Shown here in pieces: positions 50,636 to 51,746 of a stretch of 51,746 nt of DNA (the stretch's first letter is position 1; every line of letters starts with the position of its first letter). The stretch is from Chara braunii (Eukaryota > Streptophyta > Charophyceae > Charales > Characeae), in the NCBI GenBank assembly GCA_003427395.1, contig BFEA01000497.1, positions 845,715-897,460 of the forward strand, written 5' to 3'. A program made the translations under genes and the position numbers. The notes under the pieces are model-generated. The model did no database searches, was not told the origin of the DNA, and saw only the letters and a list, made by a program, of their open reading frames with translations.

Positions 50636-50920
50636 CTGACCGAAGCCACATTACCCAACTCTTAAACCCTCTCAGCAAACAAATCACTACAAGAACGACA
50701 ACCAGACCTAACCGAAGCCACATTGTCCAGTTGGGGTAAGGAACATAACGATACAACATAGTCAGCGAGACTAAACCGAAACCACATTGCCTAGCTGCAC
50801 GGATAACAACTTTACAGAGGTACAACAATTAGACCAGACCGAAGCGACATTGTCTGACTGTCAATAAGACAAAACAATATAGCAGCCAAGCCTGACGGAG
50901 GCCACATTGCTTGGTTGGAA
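50636..50920. repeat. Five ~60-69-bp repeats with CCGAAGCCACATT core
   Basis: Cores at about 50639, 50709, 50776, 50839 and 50895 read (C/A)CCGAA(G/A)C(C/G)ACATTG with small changes, each followed by (C/T)CCAA.T-type sequence and an ACAA/AACAAT spacer. Directly adjoins the previous array. Non-coding. Confidence 0.8.
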
Positions 50921-50929
50921 AAAATACAA

Positions 50930-51340
50930 GTCAACAAATTCGCAGCCCTTAGGCTGCGGTATAGTGGGCTTCCGCATCTGTGTCAAGGTGTCCCATTTTT
51001 GGTGGCGGGCGACCAGGACGCAAAGTGGGTTCTTAGGGGGCAAAAAAAATTGGGGGACCGGTCCTTGGCAAAATTGCGGACTCTACAGCTAGCTCTGGTA
51101 GAACCGGGACTTTTGGAAAAAGGAAGGACTGGTCCTCGGGCGGAAGTGGACCCCAAAAAGAATTTCGTTGGACCGGTCCCCGGGTAGAAGCGGACCCCAA
51201 AAAGAAGTGAGGGCATGTGAACTGCAAAAGGGCCCTCAGGCCCAGGCATTGAGCCCCGTCTTCTCAAAACAGGGAGGTCAGGCACAACGAAATAGAAGGC
51301 AACTTTGGCGATTTTCTGTGCTCGGACGAACATGCACAAA
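50930..51340. repeat. Gene-free stretch with a 43-bp duplication
   Basis: At 51128-51206 a unit with CTGGTCCTCGGGCGGAAGTG and GGACCCCAAAAAGAA is repeated 43 bases on as CCGGTCCCCGGGTAGAAGCG. The 144-codon minus-strand frame across it (51417-50983) has no recognisable motif. Confidence 0.6.
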
Positions 51341-51344
51341 AATC

Positions 51345-51678
51345 TGAAATTTTGAGAATCCATAGATGAGGACGTGTTCTTTCCAGAAATGATAATAGAA
51401 CATTTACATAAAATCATTTACACTGCGAAATAATCGTCATGCCGATTCGACACATTTTCCATTTTTGCCACTCAGCCATGCCTGGGCCAACTAAAAAAGT
51501 ACTCCAAATTCAGTGAGTTTTCACGCTCAGAAGAATGAGTGAAAAAACCTGAAAATTGGAGTACTGGTAGATTTTGTTGTGATCTTTCCAGGAAAAATTC
51601 GAAATAAATTAAAAAAAATTATTCCAACTGCAAAATAGATCGCGGCCGCAATTTTACCCATATTTCAATTTTGCCATT

Positions 51679-51680
<2 letters not shown>
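51345..51680. repeat. ~205-bp diverged direct duplication
   Basis: TGAAATTTTGAGAATCC...TCTTTCCAGAAA...TTTTTGCCACTCAG (51345-51475) is echoed by TGAAAATTGGAGTACTGG...TCTTTCCAGGAA...TTTTGCCATTCAG (51549-51680). Non-coding. Confidence 0.65.

Positions 51681-51744
<64 letters not shown>
51681..51744. repeat. (CT)n microsatellite at window end
   Basis: More than 30 uninterrupted CT units running to within two bases of the window end. Confidence 0.95.
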
Positions 51745-51745
<1 letters not shown>

Positions 51746-51746
51746 G

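Overview
This is eukaryotic nuclear DNA, almost certainly from a land plant with a large, repeat-rich genome. The lineage (fern, lycophyte, gymnosperm or other) cannot be fixed from the sequence. The reasons are a plant-type L1-like LINE (endonuclease, RT with FADD, C-terminal zf-RVT Cys/His motif), several decayed Ty3/gypsy retrotransposons including two with chromodomains, long microsatellites, and no bacterial-style gene packing. I see no intact host gene, rRNA, full tRNA or CRISPR array. Every recognisable coding remnant belongs to a retroelement, and nearly all lie on the minus strand.

Layout. 1-5969: long, structured repeat, best read as the 3' LTR of a minus-strand gypsy element (element 1). 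5970-14569: internal region of element 1. In minus-strand order it holds a leader, an unusual three-module coding region, gag with a zinc knuckle, protease, and an RT cut off in its palm exactly where the LTR begins. 14570 to about 20597: the matching 5' LTR, truncated at its far end. 20600-21360: (GT)n, (GACA)n, AT-rich and poly(A) tracts. 21360-26430: another copy of the LTR family in the opposite orientation, carrying a 1.7-kb insertion with a polypurine tract of about 770 bp. 27030-28621: gypsy element 2 (RNase H end, integrase, chromodomain). 28622-34451: third LTR copy in the same orientation as the first two, containing a 320-bp N gap. 35247-36833: gypsy element 3 (integrase plus chromodomain). 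36920-40680: gypsy element 4 (gag, protease, internally deleted RT, RNase H, integrase). 41408 to about 47545: a nearly full LINE. 47550-51746: gene-free, AT-rich, with several families of short tandem repeats and a terminal (CT)n.

The LTR-like family has a constant plan in plus-strand order: a GC-rich head starting TGTAGGGCC, a (GA)n tract, arrays of repeats with a period near 90 bp, a polypurine tract, then a GC-rich module full of short perfect hairpins, ending GTCCCAACA. Read on the minus strand the ends are TGTTGGGAC...GGCCCTACA, i.e. TG...CA with a short imperfect terminal inverted repeat. That gives an LTR of roughly 6 kb and an element of more than 20 kb.

The items most worth a second look are the three-module coding region upstream of gag in element 1, which I do not recognise, the recurrent hairpin families inside the giant LTR, and the RT of element 1, which resembles gypsy RTs I associate with fungi more than the usual plant chromovirus or Tat types. 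Assignments come from motifs read by eye. No database search was possible.
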